A stretch of 64,000 bases of DNA from Orbilia blumenaviensis (taxonomy: Eukaryota; Ascomycota; Orbiliomycetes; Orbiliales; Orbiliaceae), in the NCBI GenBank assembly GCA_036872755.1, contig JAVHNS010000001.1:682001-746000 (forward strand), given 5' to 3'. Shown in pieces: positions 49,306 to 61,196 of the stretch (position 1 is its first letter; each line of letters opens with the position of its first letter). The notes below the pieces were generated by a model, which worked only from the letters and a program-made list of their open reading frames with translations, had not been told where the DNA came from and did no database searches. The translations under genes were made by a program, and so were the position numbers.

Positions 49306-52300
49306 ATGGCGCCTCTTCCCATCCAATTCCAAGAGCTTGTTTCGGTATGTTAGCTGACGTGGAGTTTCCTTGTGATGGTCTTATTCGCTAATTACAGCTT
49401 CGTGTAGCTCACTTCTCTAGAGATCAACGTATGTATCCACTAGGAATGACCAGGGTGGCACAGTAGATGCAGCTCATAATCTATAGCTACTAACATGCTG
49501 CATATATATATAGCCTTCCAATATTGGCTTCAACACATGCGTACGTCTGTCCTCAACCCCTGAGATCTTAAACATCGAGTACCCGCTGACTTATGCTCTT
49601 TGCTGCAATAGACTCTCGAGAGCGATAAATACATTTGTGTCCGGGAGAAAGAGGGCGAGACTGATGGCGCCCGGTTGGTTATCATCGACCTCCACAATGG
49701 CAATGCTCCTTCGAGGCGGACAATCAAGGCAGATAGTGCTATCATGCATTGGAGCCGCGAAATCATTGCTCTCAGGGCACAGCGAACCCTTCAAGTCTTT
49801 AATTTGGGTACGAAGGAGAAGCTGAAATCTCATGCTATGCATGAAGACGTTGTGTTCTGGAAGTGGATAAGTGAGAAGTGCCTAGGTTTGGTCACCGATA
49901 CTTCGGTCTACCACTGGGATATCACCGATCCTACTCAGGCAGCTCCCGTCAAGATGTTCGAGAGACATGCTAATCTGGCTGTATGTGCTTCGTCTATTCT
50001 ACGATTCTTTCTCGAGCTGGCTGCTAACCCCCAGACTTTTCTTCTAGAATTGCCAAATCATCAACTACCGTGTTAATTCCGAGGAAAAGTGGATGGTGGT
50101 TGTCGGCATCTCGCAGCAGCAGGGTCGGGTCGTTGGCAGCATGCAGCTGTATTCTAAGGAAAGAGCTATTAGCCAAGCTATCGAAGGACACGCTGCTGCA
50201 TTTGCCAACCTGAGACTTGATGGTGGAACATCCGATACCAAACTTTTCACTTTCGCCGTGCGAACTGCTACTGGCGCGAAGCTGCACGTCGTCGAAATAG
50301 ATCATCAGACCGGCAACCCGGCATTCCAGAAGAAAGCAGTTGACGTATATTTCCCGGCCGATGCCACTAACGACTTCCCAGTTGCCATGCAGGTGTCGGA
50401 GAGATTCAGTATCATCTACCTAATCACCAAGTACGGATTTATCCACCTCTACGACCTTGAGACCGGAACCTGCATTTTCATGAACAGAATCTCAACTGAG
50501 ACTATCTTCATCACATCGCCCCACGACCAAACTTCTGGTATTCTAGGTGTCAACCGTAAGGGCCAGGTCCTGCTTGTTAGCGTTGACGAAAACAACATCA
50601 TCCCTTATCTCCAACAGAACCCTGCAAATGGAGCCTTGGCTATGAAGCTGGCTTCCCGAGCCGGCCTTCCTGGTGCCGATGACCTATACCAGGATCAATT
50701 TGAGCAACTCATGAGAACCCAAAGCTACGTCGAAGCTGCCAGGGTGGCCGCGAACTCGCCGAGAGGTTTCCTACGAACCCCACAAACCATCGAGCGCTTC
50801 AAGAACCTGCCTAGTCCGCAGGGTCAGCTGTCGGTTATCCTTCAGTATTTCGGCATGCTGCTTGACAAAGGCGGTTTGAACAAGTACGAATCACTTGAGT
50901 TAGTCCGTCCCGTTCTTGCCCAGGGCCGTAAGCATCTTCTGGAGAAGTGGTTGAAGGAAAATAAACTCGAGTGCTCGGAAGAGCTTGGTGATATTGTTCG
51001 AACTCAGGACCTCAGTCTGGCACTCGGTATATATCAGAAGGCCAATGTTCCCCAAAAGGTCATTGCTTGTCTCGCCGAGACCGGTCAGTTCGAGAAGATC
51101 GTTCCATACTCTCAGCATACTGGTTACCAACCGGATTACACTGCCCTCCTTTCTCACATCGTTCGCATTAACCCTGAGAAGGGTGCTGAGTTCGCAACCC
51201 AACTTGCGAATGTTGAGGGCGGTTCGCTAATTGATATTGAACGTGTCGTTGACGTTTTCCTGTCCCAGAACATGATCCAACAAGCGACTGCCTTCTTGTT
51301 GGATGCCCTAAAGGAGAACAAAGAAGAGCAAGGACATCTCCAGACCCGCCTCCTCGAGGTTAACTTAATTAACGCTCCCCAGGTCGCAGACGCCATCTTG
51401 GGCAATGAGATGTTTTCCTATTATGATAAACAAAAAGTTGCCACATTGTGCGAGAATGCTGGTCTTTTGCAGCGGGCTTTAGAGCATTACGAGGACATCG
51501 GCGCCATCAAGCGAGTCATTGTGAATGCGAACCAACTCAACCAGGAGTGGCTTGTTACTTACTTTGGACGACTCTCTGTCGACCAATCTTTCGACTGCCT
51601 TACTGAGATGTTGAGGTTTAACATTCGCCAGAACCTCCAGGTAGTTGTTCTTGTTGCAACAAAATACTCGGAATTGCTTGGTGCACAACGCCTGATTGAG
51701 CTCTTCGAGAAGTTCAAGACCTTCGAGGGCCTCTATCACTTCCTTGGAAGTATCGTCAACGTTAGCAATGACTCTGAGGTTCACTTCAAGTACATCCAAG
51801 CGGCTACCAAATGTGGGCAATTCACCGAGGTCGAACGTATCTGCCGTGACAGCAATGCATATAACCCTGAGAAGGTCAAGAATTTCTTGAAGGAGTCCCG
51901 CCTCCCTGAAATGTTACCCTTGATCATTGTTTGCGACAGATTTAACTTCATTCACGATCTGGTCCTTTACCTATACCAGAATCAGCAATTCAAGTCGATC
52001 GAGGTTTATGTCCAAAGGGTTAACCCGGCCAGAACCCCGGCTGTCATTGGCGGTTTGTTGGACGTTGACTGCGAAGAGTCTATTATCAAGAGCCTCCTTC
52101 AATCTGTCAATAGCGCTGCTATTCCTATTGATGAGCTCGTTGCTGAGGTCGAGAAACGCAACCGCCTTAAGCTCTTACTTCCATTCCTTGAATCTACCTT
52201 AGCTTCAGGGAACCAACAACCTGCTGTTTATAACGCCTTGGCAAAGATCTACATCGATTCCAACAACAACCCTGAGAAATTCTTGAAAGAGAATGACCAG

Positions 52301-54743
52301 TATGACTCTTTGGTTGTCGGTAAATACTGCGAGAAGAGGGACCCGTCACTTGCTCTCATCGCCTACCAGAAGGGCCAAAATGACTTGGAACTCATCAAGA
52401 TCACCAACGAGAACTCCATGTTCAAGCCTCAGGCCCGATACCTCGTCAAGCGTGCCGATGTTGAACTTTGGAACTTCGTTCTAAGCGCCAACAACCTTCA
52501 CAGGAGATCCTTGATCGACCAAGTCATTGCCACGGCGGTTCCGGAATCGCAGTCTCCCGAGGACGTCTCTGTTGCTGTCCAGGCTTTCCTGTCGAATGAC
52601 TTGCCTGTTGAGCTTATCGAGCTATTGGAAAAGATAATATTGGAACCTTCTCCCTTCAGCGATAATAACAATCTTCAGAACTTGCTCATTCTCACAGCTG
52701 TCAAGGCCGACAAATCTCGAGTTGCTGATTATATCAGCCGCTTGACCAACTATGACGGTGCGGAGATCGCCCATATCTGTATCGACAATGGGTTGTACGA
52801 GGAGGCGTTCGAAGTTTATAAGAAGAGCGGCGACCACGTTAAGGCTTCAGAAGTACTTATCGAGAACGTCGTCAGCATCGACCGCGCCTTTTCTTATGCG
52901 GAGAAGGTTGATCTGCCGGAGGTCTGGAGTCGTCTTGCCAAGGCTCAGCTTGACGGTCTCAGAATTTCCGATTCTATTGACTCATACATCCGAGCTAACG
53001 ATCCCAGCAACTACGCTGAGGTCATTGAAATTGCTACTAGGGCTGGAAAACACGAAGAGCTCATCAAGTTCTTGCAGATGGCTAGAAAACCATTGCGTGA
53101 ACCTTTGATTGACAGCACCTTGCTCCTGTCGTTTGCTCGTACCGAAAGATTGCCCGACCTTGAAGACTTCCTCCAGACGACTAATGTTGCAGATGTCGAG
53201 GACTGTGGTGACAAGGCTTACGAGGAGGGTCTCCACCAAGCCGCCAAGATATTCTTCACCAGTGTCTCCAATTGGGCTAAGTTGGCTACTACCTTGGTCT
53301 ACCTCGAGGAATATCAGAATGCCGTCGAGTGTGCCCGAAAGGCGAACAGCACGAAGGTCTGGAAACAGGTTAATGAGGCATGCGTTTCGAAGAAGGAGTT
53401 CCGTCTCGCCCAGATTTGCGGTCTCAACCTTATCGTTCACGCCGAAGAATTGCAGGATCTTGTCCGCCAGTACGAGTACAACGGCTACTTCGACGAGCTT
53501 ATTAGCCTGCTCGAGGCTGGCCTTGGTCTTGAGCGTGCTCATATGGGAATGTTCACAGAGTTGGGTATCGCTTTGTCCAAATACCACCCAGAGCGTGTTA
53601 TGGAGCACCTGAAACTCTTTTGGTCTCGTATCAACATCCCCAAGATGATCCGCGCTTGCGAACAGGCTCACCTCTGGCCAGAACTTGTCTTCCTATACTG
53701 TCACTACGACGAATGGGACAATGCGGCTCTTGCTATGATGGAGAGAGCATCTGATGCTTGGGAGCACCACTCCTTCAAGGACGTTATTGTCAAGGTTGCC
53801 AACTTGGAAATTTACTACAGGGCCCTCAACTTCTATCTTCAGGAACAACCATCTCTTCTCACCGACCTACTCACTGCCTTGACTGCTCGTATTGATGTTT
53901 CCAGAGTTGTCCGCATGTTCGAGAAGTCCGACAACATCCCTCTCATCAAGCCTTTCTTGATCGCCGTCCAGGGCCAAAACAACAAGGTTGTCAACGCGGC
54001 TATCCACGAACTTCTGATCGAGGAAGAGGACTACAAGACTCTGCGTGACTCCGTTGAGAACTACGACGCGTACGACCCCGTCGAGCTCGCGCAGCGTCTT
54101 GAGAAGCACGACCTTGTTTTCTTCCGCCAAATTGCTGCCACTATTTACCGGAAACACAAGAGGTGGCAATTGTCAATCTCACTGTCGAAGCAAGACCGTT
54201 TGTTTAAGGATGCAATTGAGACTGCTGCTATTTCCGGTAACTCGGAGGTTGTTGAGGAGCTTCTACGATACGTAAGTTTCCCCTTTTACGAAGCCTCTCA
54301 GGGTGTGGTAGATTTCGCTAACAATTTTAATAGTTTGTCGATATTGGAAGCCGCGAATGTTATGTAGGCATGCTCTATGCCTGCTACGACTTAATCTCGA
54401 TCGACATGGTTATGGAGATCTCATGGCGTTACGGACTTAATGACTACACCATGGTAGGCAATGTTCCGATTATGTTGAAAGATATATTGGAAGGAAAACA
54501 GCTAACTTTGTGGAATAGCCATTTTTGATCACACATATGCGCCAGCAAACCGCTAAAATCGTTCAGCTGGAACAGGACAATGAAGATCGCAAGGCAAAAG
54601 AAGTCACCCAACAACAGACGGAAGATAATACCCCGATTCTAGGAACACGATTGATGTTGACTGCTGGGCCGAGTGGTAGCGCTTCTCCTGGACCCTATGC
54701 TAATGGCATTCAGAATCAGCCGACTGGATATCGTGGATTCTAA
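49306..54743 (+). CDS. chc1: Clathrin heavy chain
   Basis: Forms the triskelion legs of the clathrin coat for endocytosis and trans-Golgi/endosome transport. Seven exons, 49306-49344, 49408-49428, 49514-49540, 49612-49980, 50048-54271, 54334-54453 and 54519-54743, give 1674 aa, the expected length (about 1675). The first three exons are only 39, 21 and 27 nt and rebuild the conserved N-terminus (MAPLPIQFQELVS, LTSLEIN, PSNIGFNTC). The terminal beta-propeller occupies about residues 1-330 (ADSAIMHW, FWKWISEKCLGLVTD, NYRVNSEEKWMVVVGISQQQ), followed by the alpha-zigzag leg of clathrin repeats (NALAKIYIDSNNNPE, GLERAHMGMFTELGI, FWSRINIPKMIRACEQAHLW) and the trimerisation region. The C-terminal tail has the conserved LMLTAGPS. 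All joins are in phase and the sequence is unbroken. Confidence 0.97.
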
Positions 54744-56668
54744 ACGGAGGTGTTGATGAGCTATAATGTGGAGCAGCCTTTTTTCTCGTAAACATACCTT
54801 TTTTTTTCTCGATGCCTTTTAGCTTGGCATGTTCCAAACCGCATTTTATTGGGGCGTTTCGCCTCTTCTCTCCAGTGTTTTTTTCCCTTATTTCCCTTTG
54901 ATTTCTTTTCTTTTCTTTTATGGCAGGCAAAAAAAGGCAATAAAATGATAATTCTTTACTCCCGTTATCAGCCCCTATCAGGTAGTTTCTGTATACAAAA
55001 AAGTTCCGATTCTTAGTTTGCTTTCTTTTTTCTTGATTAAATGTCGCATGGTCATGCAAGCTTCCGCACCCGAGAATTAATTCTCGTGAAGGGCGGCCTA
55101 TCGCCGGTGATATGCCGATGGTTGGCGAACTAAATTCCCCTTTCCCCGGCTCCGTCGAGTTTTCGTAGAACCCCTGGATCCTTGTACCTTTCCCCGCTCT
55201 TTGAATCCCTGTCATACTCTAACCTTAAAAGAGAGTAAAAAGCTTGAGTTCAACTGCAATAAGCCTGGCCGTTAAAGAAGGACTTCATTCACTAGGTCAT
55301 GATCACGAGACATATATGGAGCTTATAGGTCTACAGATCCAAATTTTTTTTTCTTTTTTTTTTTTCCAAGTTTATTTCCGTAATGGTACTCTGCAAAAAG
55401 AGTAGGTATCAGTAGTAGACTTCGTGACCGGGCAATACAAACGTAAGCACTTATATAGCCCGCTTTGGGTCCGAGCCCGAAGCTGTATTAGTACGTGCTG
55501 TCAGGTCGGAAATAGGTCTGGATTGTTGAAAAGTTCCGCTCAGTGTTTAAATATGATCTATGTGGCTACCCTTTCCACAACATACATCTTATACGACGAC
55601 TTTTCAAGACCTCTCAAGACCTTCATATCCATGTATGTTAACTCATACTATCGCCACTGGAAACCTTCTACCCCTAGGCGGGAGTAGACGATAAACCAAA
55701 CCATGTTGGACGCGATGGTTGGTCAAATCACGATAGCAACACAGGACGATAAATATGAAACCGACTACTGTCGGTTTCTCATCAAATGCCAAATAGTGGG
55801 AGAGATAAATCAGAGGATTCCAGGAAGAGGAAGCTGGGTGTGGTAGCTTCTCACTATATCTATATACGTTAGCTTGTGAAACGGAGAATGTCTTACGTCT
55901 TCGCTGGTGAGGGGCCCGGGTGAGTGCGTATCAATTGTTTTGATTGGGTTTACGAAGAATAGGATTGAATCCGTTGCTCAACCTGGGAATAATGGCGAAG
56001 GTTGGACGACTCCGACCTCATCGCAGCAGCATCATAACTTCAACCTAGAATTACAGCAGATCAACAAAGCTGAATCGATAGCCTTTGCCTAGTGCATCGA
56101 TTGGATCTCTAACCTTGGCGATTGAGTATGTTTTTTTTTCGTCGCCCCTAATATGGTGTTCTAACATTCTCGCAGCCATGCCGGCCTTGGGCCAATTCAC
56201 GAACGCGCCAACGAGATTGTCAAGCTTGCCAGAGAATCCTCCGGCGAAACAAGCTTGCTGGGACCCTGACACTCGGAGACGCGGGGGCTCACGAGGTTCA
56301 AATTACGAGGTAGGATAGACCACTAAGACAACGAGGTTTCTCGGCCTAGGTTCGGTGATGGCGAATGCTGGAAGTTGGTAGTTCAGATGCTTTTGCATTT
56401 TTTTTTCTGGTGTAGGAAGGGTGTCAACTTTGAATTCTTATACTAGAAAAGAGTTCAAAAATAGAAGAGATCTATGAGCGGTGACTACAAAAAAATCAAT
56501 TATTGATCCGATAAATTAAGACTACATTCAATTTCTTCTTTCTTTCTTTTTTCCGGCCTAAGGCCAATTTTCGAAACAGTATCACAATCAAAGTTTTTGT
56601 TTCTTAAACCAACTATCAGAAGGAGACATCTCTCCTTCATAGACATAAGCATTTATTCATCCCTATAA
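54744..56668. other. Intergenic, 1.9 kb
   Basis: Clathrin 3' flank with T-rich tracts at about 54780-54920, then unremarkable sequence, then the 3' flank of the minus-strand orphan gene. Frames at 54700-55215 and 55424-55687 are not supported by any family or splice pattern. Confidence 0.55.
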
Positions 56669-57355
56669 TTATCCTTCACAAAACCGGGGCTCGTACCCAC
56701 CCCCCCCCCCCCCCCCCCCCAATCCGACATACGAATCCACCCCCCGCCACGCTTCATCGTTCCGCTTGGCCCGGTCATGTGGCGAATCGAGACCGCGAGT
56801 AAATAAATTATCTGAAAATGTTCTAAAGCTCTCGGCTGTAGTATTGCCCCGTTTATAATCTTGGTACCAATTGTCTGTACTTTGTTCCCAATGTTTGTCT
56901 AGTTTTTCAAAGTCTTCTTTTGAGGTGACTTCGTAGCAGGGGAAAGTTAAATTGGGGCCAACATCTGTTGTGGGGAGTTTGAAGATATCTTTATACCCCC
57001 TGTAGCGTTCTGCCTCTTCTGGGTCTGCACCGGGGGGCAGCCAGATTAATAGGACTAGTTTCTTCCAGATCGGATCTTCACTTAAATCAGTGAAGGAAGG
57101 GGTATATCTTCGGAAGATGAAGTGACAATTACGTTCTGGAATGTTTTCGAGAATTTGTTTGGGGTCTAGGCTTTGTGATTTGTCGATGATACGGTATTTG
57201 CCATTCTCATCGCATTCGATGATGAGGGTATTGATGCTTGTGTCGTATAGGTCTTTGGTAAGGCCTTTAGTACGGTCTTCGGGCTCGAAGTACTGGAAGG
57301 GGTGGCAGGTGTCTTCGAGGATGCTGGCGCCGAATCTGGCGAATGAAGATTGCAT
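56669..57355 (-). CDS. Orphan 228-aa protein with homopolymer-encoded Gly tail
   Basis: A single open frame of 228 aa from ATG 57355. It starts MQSSFARFGASILEDTCHPF and contains PFTD-like and WKKLVLLIWLPPGADPEEAE segments, then many acidic and aromatic residues (DKHWEQSTDNWYQDYKRG). There is no signal peptide or membrane helix; it looks like a soluble cytosolic protein. Near the end, a run of 21 G on the coding strand (56700-56720) encodes most of eight consecutive Gly before the final YEPRFCEG. Slippage in that run would change the last residues only. I do not recognise the family. The long frame, good start and clean composition support a real gene. Confidence 0.68.
   Translation of the reverse strand: MQSSFARFGASILEDTCHPFQYFEPEDRTKGLTKDLYDTSINTLIIECDENGKYRIIDKSQSLDPKQILENIPERNCHFIFRRYTPSFTDLSEDPIWKKLVLLIWLPPGADPEEAERYRGYKDIFKLPTTDVGPNLTFPCYEVTSKEDFEKLDKHWEQSTDNWYQDYKRGNTTAESFRTFSDNLFTRGLDSPHDRAKRNDEAWRGVDSYVGLGGGGGGGGYEPRFCEG
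56700..56720 (+). repeat. Poly-C run, 21 nt, inside a coding sequence
   Basis: Read on the minus strand as G21 within the orphan gene. Homopolymer length may be miscalled in assembly or vary between strains. Confidence 0.9.
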
Positions 57356-57692
57356 CTTCTTATTTGTTTCTTTCTTTGTTTTATATCTTAGTCAAGGGTT
57401 TGGGATTATTTGAGTATAGGGGTCTTGTTATGGTATAAGATAATCGTGGTTTATTGGGATCGCAGAAAACCTAGTAGACATTGACACTCGGCCTGAAGAA
57501 TCCGACGGAATTCTTATACTTTTTCCCAAATAGAGATAACTTCATAGCATCGGTATTGCTCGATATCAGGAGCGGGCCGAAAGAGGGGAAATGATGGCGA
57601 TTACATCATGTTCGGGGAACACAACATATAAAGGCATTGATAACAAAACATCTTGATATCTGCATCAATGGAGAATAATTCTCATGTTATAT

Positions 57693-57694
<2 letters not shown>

Positions 57695-57733
<39 letters not shown>
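57695..57733 (+). repeat. (GA)n microsatellite, about 39 bp
   Basis: Near-perfect alternating GA in intergenic sequence upstream of the orphan gene. Confidence 0.9.
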
Positions 57734-57736
<3 letters not shown>

Positions 57737-60700
57737 AGTTGAGGCATGTAGCACAAGTCTTGCTTCTTCGTGCATGTTGATAGTACTATAGTACGACGTG
57801 TAGATCGAGGCGAGCAAAGGCGATGAGGGTTGCCTTTTGACCTGTTGCGGCTCGGCAGCGATCCAACGAAGCGTCGTATACTACGAGACTAGGCAGCAAT
57901 TAAGTTTTAGTGTTTTCACCTTTTAAAGCATATTAGTAGTGCCTAAGCTATACCTAAGCTATAGATAGGTATCCTGTCGGTATACCCCCCTAGGTTAAGC
58001 TAGCTAGCTACGGTGTACGTACGTTTTGACGTTTTCTGAGTACAGGGTTACACAAACTACTTGCTGTGCCAGGTTGTATTTGTTCCTCATAGATTTATCG
58101 ATATAAGTTTTACCCTATTGGCGGATAACTTGATTTGTGCGACATTGTGGGAGTACAGACGTCTAGACATGCCTCACGCTCTTGGCATGGAGCATGGAAC
58201 ACTCAAAACTGGGGGCGTGCGAATGCAGAGATTGTCGGATGCACAGTTGCCGCTTTCGATCATTGGGCTTAGAGTCGTGCGGGGTTTGTGTTACCGCGAT
58301 CTCGAGATCTCGTCAACACAGTACGATGTATGTACTAGCTTAATAGTTAGCTTCTCAGGCCTCAATTGCTCAATGATACAGTTATGGTGGGGCTGCAGCG
58401 CTGCTTTAACAAAATGCCGGGAGCAGAAGCTATAGAGTTTATGAATCGATACGAGAGGGTAATTGAGTATTACGGAGACTAAATTTAAAATTTCCACGGC
58501 TGTGAGATCTACGGGTGAAATAATTTGCCAGTGCTGTACTAGCTGGTGCTCGCGCATCTGATGCCGAGATTGCGCGAGGAACCGTGTTGCAAAATGTTGC
58601 AGAAAAGTTTCCCGGCCCGTATTCGGCGACAAGAGGGCGCAAGAGAGGGGCAAGTGAAATGTGCGGAGCTGCAGGAAAACAAGGCGGGATGGAACCCGAC
58701 CGGAGTCATCAGACTTAGCCCGAGACACCCAATGCCGAAAGAAAATAGGCGGTCTAGTTCCTGATGGGCTCCTCCGATTTTTTTTTTTTTAAATTACCCT
58801 GCCGCGTGATAGCCGGACCCGGTTCTAGGAGGCGTCCCCCTCTTCCAGAGCTCTCATTTTTTTTGGCATTTTGATACGTAAACAGTTTTAAGACGTGGGG
58901 ATGGGGATGCAGAGCTATAAGCCAAGGCTTTTTTGAGTCTAAATTTCCCATGGTATGGTATCTAAGCTTTTTTCCCTTATCCATTCTCCAGTCATTTGCT
59001 CGGAATATCGGATTACAGGTACTTTCGGGCAGTGAATTGAGTTTTCCCTTTTGTTCCAAGTTATGTCGGACAGGGGTGTTCTTACATGTATGGATGCATA
59101 TATGTACGTAGAGCTTTCTTGTTAGCGGTAGATAAGAAGGGGGGGTGAGGGGGGGAAATGTGAAATGCCCTGGCTGAAAAGAATCTTAGCAATGTTTCGA
59201 ATCAAGATATAGATACGATACATCTGAGGTACCGGATGGGGGACGGACGTGAATAGCCGAGCGCGCTGTTGCGCAGAGTTTAGTTAAGGTTACTTGGGAT
59301 GTTATACATGAGAAAGTACGTATAACGTGCAGATGAGGTTGGGGAGGGGTTCGGCTCAAGCTAGCTACTTTCTTAGGTTTTCCCCTAGCCAGCTACCGAG
59401 CTAGCTTTTTAGTATTTACCAGCTAGGCGTAGGTTGATGTCACAGGCGGCATGGCACATCCTGTCTGCATGGGATAATTGATAATGGGATATGGGATAAT
59501 GGGACTGGAGGAAAAGAAGGAAGAAAAAGCCAAGTTTTTCTATCGGCAATGGGACGAAAAAGGTCGAGTTTCTTCCGTCGGCTTTTCTGATAGCGGACAG
59601 TCGAAATCTCGGGATCCCGTTGTCATATGAAAGACGACGGGTTTCCGACGGCAATTGCGAACCAGCCCTCTTTGCGGGATATCATTGCATTGGGAACGAT
59701 TTTTTTTTATTATCGTAGCCGAAGCTACTACCAGAGAAAGAGGTATATAAAAATCGGCATGCGGCAAAGACTTTGGAGTCCGAGGTCTGGAAGCCCCCGT
59801 TAAGTAAGAAGAAGGTCATGGTCTGGTGATATCTCTTCCCCCCCGCATTGCATCTGCATCTCGTCCCCGATTCGTTGTTCCAACCAATCGAAGCTGTTCC
59901 CCCCACCATCGCCTTGCTTGCATCGTTGAGATCGAGCGGAGCGCACCGCGAAAAGGAGGAAAACAGGAGGGCTAGAGCTACCGCGAACAGCAAGGAACCC
60001 CAAAACCAAAAAAAAAAAAAAAAAACAAAAAATAAAATACCAAAAAATCCTAAGGCTCAATTGATTGCCTGGAGAAATAGAATTTGATAAAACATATATA
60101 AAAAAACGAAACACCATAAAAAAAAAGAAGCCAAGTCACCGGCAAGGCTTGCATAGCTTACGTATCAAGCGGGGAGTGAATCCAGAGCGCTCGATCGACG
60201 ACCGAGCCAATTGGCCAAGGCCCGGGTACATTGCCATCCATACTTAAAGGTAACATACTAGACCGTACGGCCCGGTCATTAATTTGCGAGTATAGACCCG
60301 GAGTAGCAAAAGTAGAAGAAGAAGAACAAGAAGACCAAGAAGTAGACGAAGGAGAAGCTAGTGAATCGACTGACTGCAGTGCGGGGGAAATTGGAGGTCG
60401 AAGGCACTCTGATAACGACCATATAAGTCAGTGTGGCCCGCCCCCCCTCGTTCTGTTCCAATTGTCCTCTTTTTCTCTCTCTGTTCTTTATCCTCCTCCT
60501 CCTCACTGCTTTGTCTCTTAAAAAAACCAATACACAAAAACCGCAAGTTGTGTGGCCTTTTTTTTGAATTTTTTTGTTGCGAGAATAAACAAAAAAAATA
60601 ATCAGGGACCAAAAGACTCGAGCTTTTGATTTAGCTAGACTACAGCGACATCATAGCGGGGTAGCAGTGTAGCGAGCGAGTGCGGTGCAGCGACAAGAGA

Positions 60701-61117
60701 TTTTGATAGGGCGAAGACTTGCATCTGACAAACCTAAAAAAAGGCCCCGCAGCAAACCGCAGGCCCAACGCAGCTCCGTCCCAGGCCAGGCCAAACCGTC
60801 CCTCCTTCTCGAGCCCTCCGCCCGAACGGAACCACCAGCTAGCTATTTGAGTACTTAAATAACTGTTGACATTTTATATATATTCCGTATCTAGCTCCAG
60901 CTGAAAGAGCTTCTGGTGGAATATTTATAATACGGAGACCCGTCCCCTCCTCTTTCCCTCAGCTTGCCTATCTACCCATATTCTTCTTTTTCCTTTCACA
61001 GCTTAGGACCTAGGTTACGTTCTGCGGCCTCTGGAAGCTTCGGGGAGCACTTCTGGACGGTTAAATCTCTCTTAGCTCTCTCTATCTTTCATTCTCTCTC
61101 GCCTTTCCCTACTTTCA

Positions 61118-61144
61118 TTCCTTCCTTCCTTCCTTCCTTCCTTA
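61118..61144 (+). repeat. (CCTT)n microsatellite in the pyc leader
   Basis: Several TTCC/CCTT units lie in the pyrimidine-rich leader 53-79 nt before the pyruvate carboxylase ATG. Such CT tracts are frequent in leaders of strongly expressed fungal genes. Confidence 0.85.
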
Positions 61145-61196
61145 CCCAACAATCGCCATTCCTGCGAAAGGAGCAACAGCAACAGCAGTAGCAGTC

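Larger units (their letters stand above)
57356..61196. other. Intergenic, 3.8 kb
   Basis: Contains a (GA)n tract at 57695-57733, an A run near 60008-60025, an acidic-coding-like GAAGAAGAA stretch at about 60315-60360, and, from about 60950, the pyrimidine-rich 5' leader of pyruvate carboxylase. No complete gene was found; small frames on both strands overlap each other. Confidence 0.55.

Noticed and set aside
53109..53671. Long plus- and minus-strand frames inside clathrin
   Set aside because: They are out-of-frame shadows caused by codon bias of the clathrin gene.
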